Notes under the pieces: generated by a model
What the model saw: only the letters and a program-made list of their open reading frames with translations
Database searches by the model: none
What the model was told of the DNA's origin: nothing
From: Atrichornis clamosus
Taxonomy: Eukaryota; Chordata; Aves; Passeriformes; Menuridae
Assembly: GCA_013400975.1 (NCBI GenBank)
Contig: WBMZ01008944.1
Location: forward strand, 1-64,000
Direction: 5' to 3'
Length of the DNA: 64,000 nt
Shown: piece by piece, positions 12,509-26,670 of the stretch
Layout: every line of letters begins with the position of its first letter
Position numbering within the stretch: the stretch's first letter is position 1
Translations under genes and position numbers: made by a program

Positions 12509-15231
12509 ACCTCTCACAGAGCTTGATGTGTAGCAGCTTTTATCTCACAGCAACATTTAAAATATGTCTTTTCCAGGTAAGGTTGCCTATGTGAATTTGC
12601 AAAGGAAGGTTATCAATGCCCTACCCACTTCCACGTGCTGCCAAGATCAGTACTGTGAGGAAGGACCTGTGTTCTTCTTTGTGACACTCAATGTCATTCT
12701 GTGTGCTGAGCCCTTTTTTCACCTTAGTGAACAAGAAATTTACTTGGGGAAATGCAACCCATTTAGAAACACCGTTTTTTTACCACGGGATCTAGTCTTT
12801 TCCTGGTAGAAAATGTGTCCTCTTCCTACAAACAAAAACAGCAATACTGAAGAGCAAGGGCCAAAATTGAGGCAAAGAGTAATTTAAGATCAAATTAAAG
12901 GGCAAATAGTAAAGTTTTGTTAGCACTCCTCTCACTAACCACTGACCCTGCTGTGCCTCTCTTTCTGCATGAGAGAACAGTATGGGATGCCAAGGACAGG
13001 AATCCTATCTCTTTTTCTCCAACAGGAGATGCTTCAAATTAAGAAAACAGCAGCAGTTTCATTTTCACTACAAAAAAAAAGCTATTTTTATCTTTCATCT
13101 GGTTATTTAATGTCCCTGCTTCATAGACCAGCCTTCAGAATCATGGCACAAATGATTTTACTGGCTATCTGACTGTCGTTCTCTTTAACACAGTCTGTGG
13201 TTTGCTAGTTGATGATAGCTTAAGCGGAATTTAATTGGTAACATATTGTCAGTTGAATTAGAGGCCATATGATACAGATTTAAACCTTGGTAATTTTTGC
13301 ATAAAGAACAATCTGTCAACAAATCACAGCAAGAAAAAAAGCCATAAATCAGTTTGTCAGGTTTACTAGTAGATGCAGAAGTTTTGTTGTCTGGTTCAAC
13401 TGAAGCCTGTCTTTTCTAGCAGACAATAAATGTTTCTCTAAATGCAAGTTACTTTGCAGGTGTGCAGATTTTATGCTTCCCATGCACAGGGATGTACATA
13501 AACTTATACAGGGGCGTATGCAATTGCAGAGCACTGCAGATAATGACCTAGACAGCTCCTCCAGCCCTGTCTTCCTAAATGGATCAGACTGCAGCACCAC
13601 ACATAGATGTGCTGTACAGTCACATCAACATTTATTTAACCATATAAGCTGCAGCTACTGAGGAGGACGTTGCACCTTTTCTGTGCCTCTGAGCTGCTGC
13701 TGACTGATTTTGCATTATTATGCTTCTCCTTATAGATTCATTTTATTTCCTCCAAAGTTTCATGATAAAACTTTGCTAGCTCAAAGCTGGGATATTGACA
13801 CAGTCCTTTTTTTCTGGAATCATTTAACTCTGAAGTAATTTTTTCCAAATCTGATGATATTCATCCCTGTAGAGCATATCCCTAGCATGGATTGTATCAC
13901 AAATGATGGAGATGGCTTAATGGCACAAAGCAGAGTTAGTTTTATTGTGCGAAGTGGATGAAGTGCAGAGAAGGATGGGTTTGTCCACAAGGCCTCGAGG
14001 AGAGGGATTGTCTCCCCCATCCTGGAGGTTGCAGAAACACAGTGAGGGGTCAGATCTTTCAGGAGGCCCTTCTTGGGGGTGTCAGAGAGCGGCCCTGTAA
14101 ATCACCCAGCAGACTCCCTTTATTTTTGGGTTGATACACACTATAACATGTACACCCCATCCCTCTCCCCCACTGAACATCTACTGACACCAGTCATCCT
14201 CTGACACTAGCCTGCATCTACTGAGCAGAAGCTGTCCTCTACCACACAGGTGCATGGGGTTCTCCCTCTTGGTTTGTGTCTAACAGGATTAATTTTTCTT
14301 AATCATCAAGAATTTGTGAAGTAAGAGAAGGCAAGGCACCAATTGAACAGATATACAGTGGGCATAATTATTAAAAAGAGGGAAAATCACAAAAAAGTGC
14401 CCCATTAATATTTTATCTAAAAGGATGCCTTGTGTATTGCAATTACCCTTGGGTGACAGAGGCTGACAGAGCATGTCTATCACTCACAATAAAGATTGCA
14501 GGATGGTCTGCAGCATCCTTCATAAGCATGATATAAGGTACCCTAGCTGTTACAGCAGCATAATGTTCCTGTGCAGTAGCAAATATACTGTGCACAGACA
14601 TGCACATAATTAAAACGACGCTCGCTGGCTTGCAAGCACCGTTTGCCAAAGAATAAGTTGCATGCAAGTGGATTTGCATACAAATGAGATACTGTCAGAA
14701 CAATAATGGGACTTTGATAAGACCACATACTCATGTCATTAAGTCACTTCAGTAGCTAAGGAATATTTAGTTGGCATTAAACGAGGATAAAAGTTGATCA
14801 CTTCCCCTTCCCCCCAAATTAAAACAAAAGCCAACATGGTACATTCAGTTAAAAATACCAGGATATTTTTAAATTGAAAAGTGCCATCTTTTACAAGCTT
14901 TATGATGTATTGTGGAGTTAAATTTGTAGTTTTAACACCAAAATGAGATCTTCTTATTGTTAAAACTATTGTCACTGAGACTCCATGTCACCTGCCTGTT
15001 TGGTAAGCACAGCTGTAGTATGAGGTGTGATTTTTTAAAATAAATAGAACTTCTAAATAAAGACATTTAAATTCCTACTTATATTTAGTTCATGCTAAAG
15101 TGTAATAAAATCAACATAGATTAAATCCTACTGAAATCTTCCAAGAAATAAAGAGCCTCAAAATCCTCCTCTTTTAGCTGTACGCAGAGACCTCTAGTAA
15201 ATGTCTGAAATTTGGACTTGATCCAGCCATG

Positions 15232-15265
15232 CTGAAATCAATGGGAATTTTTCCATTGACTTCAG
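15232..15265. repeat. Near-perfect hairpin, likely ancient palindromic repeat core
   Basis: TGAAATCAATGG (15233-15244) pairs with CCATTGACTTCA (15253-15264) at 11 of 12 positions around an 8-base loop, and the outer C/G pair extends it. The TCAATGG...CCATTGACTTCA wording is typical of an old amniote palindromic interspersed repeat. Flanks from about 15215 to 15280 may belong to the same element. Confidence 0.6.
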
Positions 15266-18200
15266 TGAAAACAGGTCCTTTGGGAACAGTCTGAACTGAG
15301 ATGTAATGCTCTACTTAGCTGCTAAAAAAACCCCAAAACGTTTTGGAAGACCATCTTGTGGCAATCTCAAGGTCTGTACATCCTATGTGTTTTATAAGTC
15401 AACAGGCTTACAGTCACGTATGTAAATATGTAAATAATCAGAGGAAAAGTTAAACAACTAAGAAGTAGAAGTAAGAAGTTTTCAAAGGAGAAGTCAAGAC
15501 TTTTAATAGTCTTTTGCTGATGGTGGGAGACCGTGTATTGCAAGAAATGGTCTTGCAAATTTATCTAACTTCTTTCCTAACTTGAAAAATGGTGCAGGAG
15601 TCACTCAGAGGAGGATAAAAATTAATATTAATGATTTCATTTTGACAGGAATGAACTCATTACCATGCACATTTCCAACGTTTCTCAACAGTTAATTTTA
15701 GCTGCTGAAAAAGACCTCTCTTGCTAAGAGAGAATATGGTAATTTCACATTAAAAACTGTGTATTAAGAAGTCTTTCTTTGCCAAAGTTACAAGCTTGAC
15801 AGGGTTTTATAAACCACACTGAGCGCCTCACAAACTTTCAATCACACATTATGAGAGGACTAAAAAAATCCAAAATTAAAATCCGTTGCCTGATTCATTT
15901 TCTGTAATGTGTAAATTTTTTTTTTAGGTACTGCTATTATGACAAAACAACTAAGACATATGGAAGAAATATATTGGCCCATAAGACTACCAAGATTTTT
16001 TTTAAGAAAGAAAATACAACATTATGGTATAATAACTGTCACTCCCAGGGATAGAAGGTGTACTGTTTTATTTACAGGTAGATGAATTAGCAACTATAAA
16101 AGCTAAAACCTTGCTGATATAAGATGAATTTACATTAAGATAAATGTGTTCATTTAATCTCTGGCATGTTGATTCTTGGACATTCACTTTTGTGGTTTGC
16201 CAGCAAAACCTGTATTTGGATGCTGGCAGGCTTAAGGAGTCCTGAGAAGCTGTGGGTGATGCATGAGATGTAGTTCTCCCCTTTTTGTTCAAGAGAGGCA
16301 AACTCACCTGATGATTCTGAAGATTTTGAAACAGTGCCACTAACAAATTGGCTGTTTTAATCTGGAAAACCTGCCAAAGGAGTTTTCAACACTTTTGAAA
16401 GGCACAGCATGAAACCTTCCCCTGTTCGCTCTGCTTTCATGGGGGCAGTTGTAAGGGACAGAAAAACACACCAAACAGTGGCGTTCACTCCTCCACCCCA
16501 AGCTGCACCTTCTCCCTAGCCCTGGTGCCCATCCTCCTGTGGCTTCACCTTCCCAAAATCTGTACTGTGTAATTCTTCACTTGCAACACTGAGGCAAGCA
16601 TTGCAGGAACTCTCTTGGTGCTGCTTGTGAGCTCTGTGCTGATAAACAAGGCAAGTAACTGTCTCCTGGTGCTGTCAAATCCACAAAACACACAGCCCGC
16701 AAAACAAAGGAGATTGCCTTTATTTCCTTCCATTCTAATCTTCTTCAGGGCTATTTGTAACAATAGCAGGCATAACACTGCCAAACGCAAATGTGATTTC
16801 CAAGTTGGAGTTCCTTTCAGAAAATGGATTAGTTCAATTTTCCAGATGTCAGACAGGTGTGCAGTTAAGTATACACTGGAATTCGCTTTTGGTGATTAAC
16901 ACTCATAATGACTATTTGGCGATGACAATCTAAACCTACCATTTATTTTTCTAGTACATTTAGTTCACTTATAGCCAACAGCCAAATCCAAGATCAGCTA
17001 GAAGGAAATTATGAATCAATTTATTATTCTTGGGCTGTTTGTACAACATTCATCATCACTAGAAGAAAGTGACTACAAAAAGCAAGGATAAAGAGGTTTT
17101 ACACCAATACAGAAAGAAATTAAGATGTGTCATTCAGTTACATGTGGTATTGTTGGGAAAAAGTTGAAAGAAAATACAATCAAAATTTCCCCATATTGCT
17201 TGCATCCCTTCACCCTTTGCTCTGCAGAAGTCACTTCCAGAGCAATTTTACCTCCAACTCTAAAAAAATTCCCAAACAACTCCCCCAGCATCTGTCAGTG
17301 GCTTGGTCTTGGAGTTACACAGGTCAGTCTCTTTGAAAGGTTGCTCCGGCAATGAAAAGCAAAAATATTAAGTAAATTTCTGTACTGGTTTCCCTGACAT
17401 AGCAACCCTTGCTCATGCTGACTTCTTACACTACATTTTGAATGGACTGAAACTGGGCAGAGGACTGGTCAGGACTGTATTTCTCTACCAGGGAGAGCTG
17501 ATCACAAGTGCTAAAATACTTGCTTCCATGTCTAGATTCATTCCAAAGGGTTCGCTTCTAGGCATCTCTGTATACCTTCATAATTCTGGATAGGGTTACC
17601 ACAAGGTCATAACTCCTGCAGATATTAATTCATCTTTATTAGCTAAAAGGAAATCATGTGGAAAAGCAGTTCTGTGTGGCCTTGATACAGCAATAGACTT
17701 GATTTCAAAGATGCTGCTGGTGTGCTTGAAGTCATGTAAATGCTATGTCGTACGTGGGAGACTCTAGTGCTGCGGTTTGTCTGTTGTAGCACTGGTATTG
17801 ATACTAAAAGTGTTGCTCCCCGATTGCTGGTTAATTAGGTGCTGTTCACAAATCAATAAACTGCTTTGATTCTGATTTGATTTTTCTGCAGCAGACATAA
17901 TCTATCTTTAGCCACTGTGGGTAGGGAACAAGATTGTGACCGCTCTGTGCAGCCAGAGAAAAGAAGCGTGCTGTAGTCGCTGCTGAGAAGTTCCAGTGTG
18001 ATAAAGCGTGTCTCCATCCTGACAGTGAAGTGAGGGTGAAAAACTTAGAACTTATAAGTGGACACAAGAAGAAGCCAGCAGTTAATGAAGGTCAATTTGG
18101 CTTGGTAAGTATGGCAAGTATTTTTCCAGGCTTATTAAGACTACTGGGATCCTGCTGAGTCTGTCAGCCCCACACTGTTTTAAATCTGCTTCCAGTTCCA

Positions 18201-19233
18201 AGCAAGTGAATCTTCCTTGGGCACTTTCTTGCATGCTTCTCTCTTTCACAAACACACCTACACAACATCTTGCTAGTTGTTAAGTTTCAACAGCCTTTTT
18301 TGAGCTTTTAGAGTACTGTGCTATTTTGTGGATGCCAAAATACCTTAAATTGACCCAGTCCCTCAGTTGGTTCTTTTAACATCACTCTACTGACATTTTA
18401 ACAAGGACCTTTGTATCAAGACCAAGACTGCTGGATGTGTTTGTTCTACTCTGCAAATTTTATGCCCAGGTACTGCAGTATTATACTTTTCTTCAATGAA
18501 CAGGTTTGAGACTTACACCTGACAAAATACCGCATGGAGTTAAAAGGAAAAAAAGCAGTGAAATTTCCTTTTCCAATTGAGAGTATACATTAGGAAATAA
18601 CCTCTTCAGCTATTTTTCACTCATTTTTGTTAATTTTTAGGATATTGTCAGATGAAACACGGACTAGTTCTTTTCTGAGTCAGGCTCCGTGAGAGTGAAT
18701 TAGTGTAGGTGGAACCAATAATAACTCCAGGGAACACTGTGAAAGCAATATCACACAAAGGTGCCTCAACACCTTTGGAGATACATCATGTGTCAGATCT
18801 CCTTCATTACTGCTACTTCTTTGAGTAACAAGTGCAGAATTGGGCCTGGAGAGGCCTCTCCTGTGACAGCATCTGCTCGTCTTAACCTCAGCTCAAAATA
18901 TTGCCTTGTGGCATCAACAGACCAGTGTTGAGACATTTGCTGGCCCAAATTGGCAGAATTCAGACGTACCAGAACAACTCCAAACCTAACAAATGCAGGG
19001 CTCACAGAGGAAATGGACTCCCTCTGTTGAACAGGGGCTGTTGCTGGAAAGGGTGGGCAAGGTGTTCAAGGATCTTGAGAGAGACTGGAAACTTGACCAC
19101 TTTTCCCAGCCATGTTGAGAGGAGCAGTACAAGGCAGCAGCTCTCCCTTTCCTGGCATGGTACACTATGAGCTCTCCACCTGCAGTGTCTCTGCTAGGAT
19201 TGCCACACAAATTCAGCTGGTTTCCAAACAAAA

Positions 19234-19361
19234 TGCTTTACTGGATTGAGCTTGCCTCCGGTAAAGCACTGGAAGCCCTAGGAAACCAACCTGTGGCTCC
19301 AAAAAACCTTCTACGAACATGTTGAATGTTGCATTGGTGTTTAGACTGTTTTGCAGTCTAA
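19234..19361. repeat. Pair of perfect hairpins near a CR1 remnant
   Basis: TGCTTTAC (19234-19241) pairs with GTAAAGCA (19261-19268), and TTAGACTG (19341-19348) pairs with CAGTCTAA (19354-19361) around TTTTG. Both are perfect 8-base stems. They lie just 5' of the CR1 3' remnant at 19375 and may be parts of an older repeat. Confidence 0.7.
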
Positions 19362-19374
19362 GGACAGGCACAGT

Positions 19375-19441
19375 AGTATGAACAGTTGGACTCACTGATC
19401 TTAGGTGTCTTTTCCAACCTAAATAATTCTTTCATTCTGTG
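19375..19441 (+). mobile_element. Short CR1 LINE 3' remnant
   Basis: About 65 bases that resemble the extreme CR1 3' end: GGACTCACTGATCTTAGGTG, then TTTTCCAACC, and a decayed tail ATTCTTTCATTCTGTG. The preceding 150 bases may be an older part of the same insertion, but I could not align them. Confidence 0.75.
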
Positions 19442-22400
19442 TGCGAGGGGAAAGAGAAGGTGAGTAGGAAAGATGGAAAGGGAAAGCAAAGTTATGAAAT
19501 AAACTTGTTTTGCGTTTAAATATCACAGTGATGAATATAACATCTACAGGAGAATCCTATGGGGCTCTTCAAGTGTTTTAAGGTGTGAACCCTCTTAAAT
19601 GGTTCTTTAGAACAGGCTCCCATATTTATTTATCTCTTTAGCAAAGAAAAACAATGCTAAATACTGATGGGTTTTTATGAAGTCAAGCAATCAAAGGAAG
19701 ACTTCATTGTAAAAGTTGAGCCAATTATAATCTTAAAGCAGAATGGTGAAGTCAGTGATAATTAGCCAGAGCAAGGAGTCATCAGGCCAGATTTGCATCT
19801 CAAAGAGCTACAGTTTAATTCCATGAACAATAAAGAAAAATATCTTTGTAAGTTTTGCAAGATTCTGAAGTATTCAGGACTCGGTAGTTTGGATTTGTTG
19901 TTTGGATCGTTTGGGGTTTTTAAAAAATTGGGCTAACTTTCTCCCATTGAAGGCAACTTTTTCACTGACTTTCCTGGAAGTTTAATCTTGACAGATACAA
20001 TTCCTGTGAAAGTGTTGGAAAGTAATTAATCTGTGAAGGCACAGAAAGAGACTATGAAAATGTAACTGTTCTGTGCTACACTTTCCTCTCTTTGGTAAAT
20101 AACTTTCAAAGATACTGGAAATGTTTTAGTGTTTCCAGTTGAAATTGAACACTTAATCCATTAACTAAGGAAGGTAACACGTATTTTCACTTAAAATGGT
20201 GCATACATACATATATATTTTTTTTTTAAATGAGATTAATTGGAACATATATGACAGACCGAAATATATATATTGTATATTATAATATAAACAATAACAA
20301 GAATCTGTTTGATAGGATGATTATTCAAATTCAGGCATGTTTTTCCAATGCTACATATGTTTTGGAATAGTCTTATTTAGGTACAGATCTGATTTTCAAA
20401 ATATTTATTATATTCTAGTGCATAAATTATTTTTAGAAAAATAAAAGTGTCCCCCCCACACTGAACTATGATCAAATGAATATGCCAATATTGGTATTAC
20501 CATTCCAAGTTGTTTTGCATTAGAAAGTGCAACAGTCTCTCCCTCTGTTTCTCCATCAAGGAAGCTGTTTTTGTAAGATCTCATAGTAAATCATAAGTAT
20601 AGTTCATACACACTAGCTGACTGACCCAACACCCCATTCACTTTGAAAAAAAATGTGTTTTCATGCTTGTTTCCGTAGCTTGGATCTAAGTCTTTATCAC
20701 TTTGCTCCCTTTATCCTACTGGTTTATTCAACCTGACAAACCTTCAGGGGTTTTTTCTCTTTTATTCAGTACAGTTGAGAAAACTCTCTTAGAGTGTGTC
20801 AATTTTAATATTTGCTTACTTCACCAATAGACAAACGAGTATATCAAGGTCTGCCTGTGGGGCAGCAGCAAACGCAGTTGTTGATGCTGTACCACACAGT
20901 GCTTGTAGCAGTCTCGGGGTAGCTCGGCTCAGGCTGGAAATCTTACCTGCTCCCTCAGAGTATTCATTTACCTCTCTCCTTCACCCTCCTCATCATCTTC
21001 ATCTTCCTGGTAAGGCTTGATGCTGCTGGCTCAGTGAGCTGGGACTCGTTCTGGACTGAGAGAAAGGTTTATGGACCAGTAAATGTTTGGAATACTTTCT
21101 GAAATCCTTTTCCACCAGGCTTCAAAGTGAACAAAAATGCACTGGGTAAAAGGCCTCAAAAATTAATTTTTAATTTTTAAAAAAGGGTCCAGCTCAAGCC
21201 AGGTTCCCCAAAAGCAAAGGAGTTTTAACCTTCCAATGAGATCTCCAAAATTTCCTCAAACATAGATGGGGACAACAGACTTAGCACCCAAGGGGAGGAT
21301 ACATTAAGCAGTGGGTTTTTTTTCCCCTTGAAACTGTGATGTGCAAAACACTGTAAAAATGCAAAGTGCTACAGACATAGTTCTTCTCAGAAGCAGCAGG
21401 GTCACCTGCTTTCTGCTTTGAGGCAAAACACACAGCTATGATTTGTTTTTTCTTGTGGGTTCTGCAAAGACTGTTGTCATATTTTATACATAGAGCAGAC
21501 ATGAACATTTTATTATTAAATATTTTCTTTATAAATTGGCCACGTAATCAGATGAAAATTTAATACCTAGTCATAACTTTAGTGGGTCTATTTTACTGAT
21601 TATTGTCATAAAGATGAAAATTCAGGAAATCACTAAAGGTGTTGTTTTTGAGGAATATTTCTGTTATTCCAGTAATGACTTTTCCACTCCATTAAATGTG
21701 CAGCTTTCATTACTCACTTTTCTTATCTAGTAGTTTGTGTAAAACTTGTGAAAGTGTTTCTCGAACAGAAACCTAGATGAGCTATAGTTTTAAGTCATTC
21801 TGTAATGGATAGTATTTCAGTTTATCAGTATTACTAGTTTATCGTTTGCCCCTTTATCTCATCATATCAAAATTTAAAAATTGATCCATATTACATCAGG
21901 TGACAGGATCTGATGATTTTTAAGAACACTGATGTTGCACAAAAACTGCTTCTGTTATAGCAAGAAAAATACAAAAATAAAGGCACATGGAAGTTCAGTA
22001 TGAGGTCTTGCAAGTGACTGCTAGCCAGAACTGTGCTATCACCATCTGCAGACTCACAATCCTTAGAAGACCTTTGAAATGACATTGTGGGGCAAATGGG
22101 TTACAAGGGGCACTGCAGTCAATGGGAAAGTGGTCACACATAGTCGTGTGTTGTGCATGAGCATCTGTGTACCCTTATGTACTTAGAAGGTCTGGAATTG
22201 TATTTATATAAATACTTGCATAATATTCTTGCTTGTAAGACGGTCTTTTTTTAAGAGTTCAGTATGAAACTACAATAAGATAACAGTTTCGTTTTGTCAT
22301 CAGAAATTCTATGACATGCATAAAATAATCATTCACAAAATTTTAGCTTGGCTGTAAAATTTTCTGTTGTTGAAACCTGGCTTATGTAGAAGTAATTAAT

Positions 22401-25385
22401 TTTGCTCAATTGGATTTTATAAAAATGTTCTTTTTGATTGCAACACTATGAGATGTTTGATGTAATTCAACTGTGGATTTCTGAGGGGGGTTTTACTGTC
22501 TGAGATAGAGTTGCCTATTCTCTAGCAAGAAAACTATTATACAACATTATGTTTTGTGCTACTGTGTAATGAAATGCTATAATTGATATAGGTCTTTACC
22601 ACACTGACTATCATACAGTACAATATAAAATAAATTACCAGAAAAGAACAGCATTTTTCTAATCCTAGATGCTTATATAAAACATTTTGAATTGTTGCAT
22701 TTTAAGGAAGTGATAATTACTCTCTCCATATTCACTTGATTTATGAGTAGTGCAATTTTCAATCATTTGTATTTGGTTAACAGTGCTCAGAGAAAAAGCC
22801 CCATAACAAATAGTCAAGTGGCTATAAACCAGATCCTTCCATGCTGACAGACTAATTAATCTGATCAGTCTTGAATACCAGCGTTTGCCAGCTTCAGCGG
22901 TCACCTATAAATGCTCCCCAGATGCCCCAGGGCTTCGTGCCGCTCTCACCAAAGCCAAAGGCAAAATCTTTACTGATCCCAGCGTTTAGAAATCAAGTGG
23001 CATTGGCTCAGTACCTGCTGCTTTCCCACACAAACAAATACGAGATGGTAAGCTGTGAATTTGCTCCTCAGAAGCTGGACCACTCAGTTCCTAAAGATGA
23101 GTGCATGTGATTTTGTCCGGCAGCAGCCTGCCCTCCCAGGAGTGGTTTGGGAGCTGGAGGAGGAACCTGACCTCCCCTCGACTTCCTTGGCATGCACGAA
23201 ATGGGCTGCACAGAGCCTTGCAGCCTCCTGGGGCCATGTCCAGCTCTGTCACGAGTACAAATAGGTAACTTCAAACTGGACTGTTGCATGCATAGGACTT
23301 AAGTGATCGGGACTGAATGGTCGTGCTGTAGTGTTCTGAGGTCATGTAGTGTGTTAGCAGCTCTGATTTTTAAGAAAATCTGCAAGAAAGTCACATTCAA
23401 TGCAATTAAAAGCCAACCAACCAACTGACCAACCAAAGTCTGCAGCCAAAAATGCTCCACGCAAAACAACAAATACTATAAATATAGGGAATCTAGGATT
23501 TTAAGGAATTTTTAATTTTCTCTACTTCACGAGCAATCTTTCTCAGAACTTATGCTACAGGTCACAACAACAGTCTGGTAGTGTTTTCCCATTTGAACAA
23601 AGCATCACGTATTAAGACAAAGGAAGCTTGTATTAAATTCCTATCATCCTGTGAACACAGCAAATTTCTAGGAATATTCTACCAGGAATAATACAAAAAA
23701 CATAAAATCAAGCAATAATTTTTGCATTTATTTATTTATTTTCACAGCATTATCATTAAATTTCTTATCAAATTATACTCAGCAATTCCTGCAATAGGAG
23801 TAACAACACAGAGCGTCAGATATTCTTTGGTGGATCTTTCCGACAAAAACCTGCTTAGCTTTTACGATTAGACAAGATCAAGACTACTTTGACAAGGAAG
23901 GCCATCTGTTTTCAGGGATCCAGCTGCTATCCCTTCAAACACAACTCACTGTGGACTCCTGCAATTTATTAATCCCAGGATAAACCTCTAAGTCTGCAAT
24001 ATCATTATTTGACTTCTTTATACCATTAGCTTGAACATTTTATCAACCGCTGTGCAGGTAACAGTCAAAAAGCTAAGGAGATTTGTCAACCCCCATAATT
24101 AATATCTCCTTTCTTTTACGTTATCAGGACTCCAGTTTAGCACAGACTTAAGCACTTTCTGTGTGTGGGCAGTTTACAGCATAAGATTAAAGACTGGCAC
24201 ATTTCTTTGACCCTTTCAATACCTGGGGCTCATGTTGAAGATGTTGCCTGTGCCAATTCGTTTTTGAAACTGGTCCATACATTCACTCACATATGCACAC
24301 GCACAGATGTGTGAGCATGAACACACACGATGCTATTTTGTTATTATAAAGTTTGGTATTTCAAAATGTGTTATTTCTTCTTCAGAAAGGGGACAGAGGA
24401 AGACTCCACTCAAGTCAGGTGAAATTGGGTTTGGTTTGCTGTTTTTTAGTTTTTTTAACCAAACAAGTCTGGAGTTATCTCAGCCCTCAGAATTTATGTG
24501 CTGGATTTAAAAGTGAAAAAGGCTTTTTCTCAGTCAGACAACTCCAAATTGGCTAAGTGGCTGGATGGATGTTAATAAAACTTCCTTTCGTTGGCAAAAT
24601 GATTGTGCCTGGTCCCAGGTGGAGCATGATAAATCAATGCAAAAGCTACTTTTCTCAGAAAGTTATAAGTGAATGAAAATAAGGGTTTAGAATGTAAGTG
24701 CCATGTTAATTGTGGTTTCAGAGTGTTACTGTTATGATTGCGCAATCTACCTACTAAAAGATTATTTAACAACATAAAATAAATAAGTCTTTTTACATAT
24801 GCATGAGTACATAGTTGACAAATCCAGTACTATTAGTCCTTACCGTGTAATTTCCTGGGAAGCTCTGAAGTACTCTCTCATTCAGGTTTCTCAGACCTTT
24901 TTGCCTGAGCAGTGCTGGTGTTTGTACTCTGCCATGATCTCTGCCTAGAAGACAGCAGTAGAAAAGGGTGGGTGGGTTGGGGGTTTCAATTTTCAGGCTT
25001 TTCATTTCTGTGTCTTCCCAGATGTCTTTTTGAAGAAATGGAAAGTGAGCATTCAATAGTGCATTGTCTTAGATAACTTCTGTATAATTCCTTCAGCCTC
25101 CCTGGCCTGAATGTGTGAGAAGCACTCAATCTCATGTAGCTGCTCTTACTGTCACACTCTTGGCTATTCCCTCTCTGCTAGCCTCTTTTTAACATGGTCA
25201 GGAACTCATCACATATTAAGCATCTTCAGGTTGAAAAAGGCAGGGCTCTCTCAGCAGCTACCAATGGGGTGACATGGCTGGATCTTTAATTAGCAGCAGG
25301 AGGTATCTGCACTTTTGCAAGGAGCTGAACAAAGGGCTTTTACATCACCAAAGCTGCTGACAGCAAATGCTTGGTTCTCTGAAGT
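19442..25385. other. Gene-free segment
   Basis: AT-rich throughout, with an especially AT-dense patch at 20200-20310. I see no coding exon, RNA gene or dated transposon apart from a short CCAA repeat. Confidence 0.6.
23409..23433. repeat. Short CCAA simple repeat
   Basis: CCAACCAACCAACTGACCAACCAA on the plus strand is a short tetranucleotide repeat with one interruption. Confidence 0.8.
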
Positions 25386-26670
25386 AATCATAGAATCAGT
25401 AAGGTTAGAAGAGAACTCCAAGATCCTCAAGTCCAACCTTTGACCAAACACCACCCTGTCAACCAAACCATGGCATCAAGGGCCGTGTCTATTTTTTTCT
25501 TGAACACTTCCAGGGATGGTGACTCTACCCCCTCCCTGGGCAGCCCATTCCAATGCTTAACAACCATTTCAGTGAAAAAATTCTTTCTGGTGTCCAACCT
25601 GAACCTCCCCTGGTACAACTTGAAGCTGTTTCCTCTTGTCCTGTCGCTGGCTGCCTGGGAGAAGAGACCAACACCCATCTGGCTACACCCTCCTTTCAGG
25701 TGGTTGTAGAGAGTGATAAGGTCACTCCTGAACCTCCTTTTCTCCAGGCTGAACACCCCCAGGTCCCTTTGCTGCTTCTCACAGGACTTGTGCTCCAGAC
25801 CCCTCAGCAGCTCCATGGCTCTTCTCTGGACACACTCCAGCACCTCAATGTCCTGCTTGAATTGAGGGGCCCAGAACTGGACACAGGATTTGAGGTGTGG
25901 CCTCACCAGTGCCGAGTACAGGGGCACAGCCACTGCCCTGCTCCTGCTGGCCACACTATGGCTGATACAGGCCAGGATGCCACTGGCCTTCTTGGCCACC
26001 TGGGCACACACTGGCTCATGTTCAGCCACTGTTGACCAGCACCCCCAGGTCCTTTTCCACTGGGCAGTTTTCCAGCCACTCTTCCCCAAGCCTGTAGCAC
26101 TGCCTGGGGTTGTTGTGACCCAAGCGCAGGACCCAGCACTTGGCCTTGTTGACCCTCATGCAATNAATTGGCCTGGGCCGATTGATCCAGCCTGTCCAGA
26201 TCCCTCTGCAGAGCCTTCCTGCCCTCCAGCACATCAACACTCCTGCCCAGCTTGGTGCCACCTGCAAACTGACTGAGGGTGCACTCAATTCTCTCATCCA
26301 GATCATCAATTAAGATATTAAACAGGACTGTCACAAATAATAAGTCTTGGGGAACCCCACTGGTGACCAAATGCCAACTGGATGTAACACCATTCACCAC
26401 CACGCTCTGGACCCAGCCATCCAGACAGTTTTTAACACAGTGAAGAGAGCGCCTGTCCAGTCCATGAGCTGACAGCTTCTCCAGGAGAGCAGTATCAAAG
26501 GCTTTACTGAAGTACAGGTAGACAATATCCACAGCCTTTCCCTCTTCCACTAAGTGGGTCACCTGGTCATAAAAGGAGATCAGGTTGGTCAAGCAGGATC
26601 TGCTTTTCCTAAAGCTATGCTGGCTGGACCTGATCCCAAATGGTATGTCCCTAATAATGTCATGGTGTAG
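25386..26670 (-). mobile_element. CR1 LINE fragment, 5'-truncated, inactive
   Basis: This is the longest transposon in the window. Read on the minus strand it carries the distal reverse-transcriptase half of CR1 ORF2 and the CR1 3' end. Seen in sequence: a FSKAFD motif near 26494-26511; a SGVPQ segment further on; then FAGG near 26257-26268, where the family has FADD, so both catalytic aspartates are lost. The C-terminal region with LLRGLEHKS and SLEKRR follows. Coding sequence continues in three different frames (left ends of the open pieces near 25427, 26022 and 25903), so there are at least two frameshifts, close to the N at 26165. The 3' end on the minus strand closes with GATTCTATGATT at about 25386, after a very short 3' UTR. 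The 5' boundary near 26670 is approximate. It is a dead avian-type CR1 copy. Confidence 0.95.
26165..26165. other. Unresolved base (N)
   Basis: This is the only ambiguous base in the window. It lies inside the CR1 fragment, close to where its reading frame shifts, so one apparent frameshift could be an assembly error. Confidence 0.99.

Larger units (their letters stand above)
12509..19374. other. Gene-free segment
   Basis: AT-rich DNA without recognisable genes. It contains the hairpin repeat at 15232-15265 and, near its right end, the hairpin pair at 19234-19361. Confidence 0.6.

Noticed and set aside
25440..26276. Plus-strand open frames across the CR1 copy
   Set aside because: They are antisense shadows of the CR1 coding region, which reads on the minus strand.
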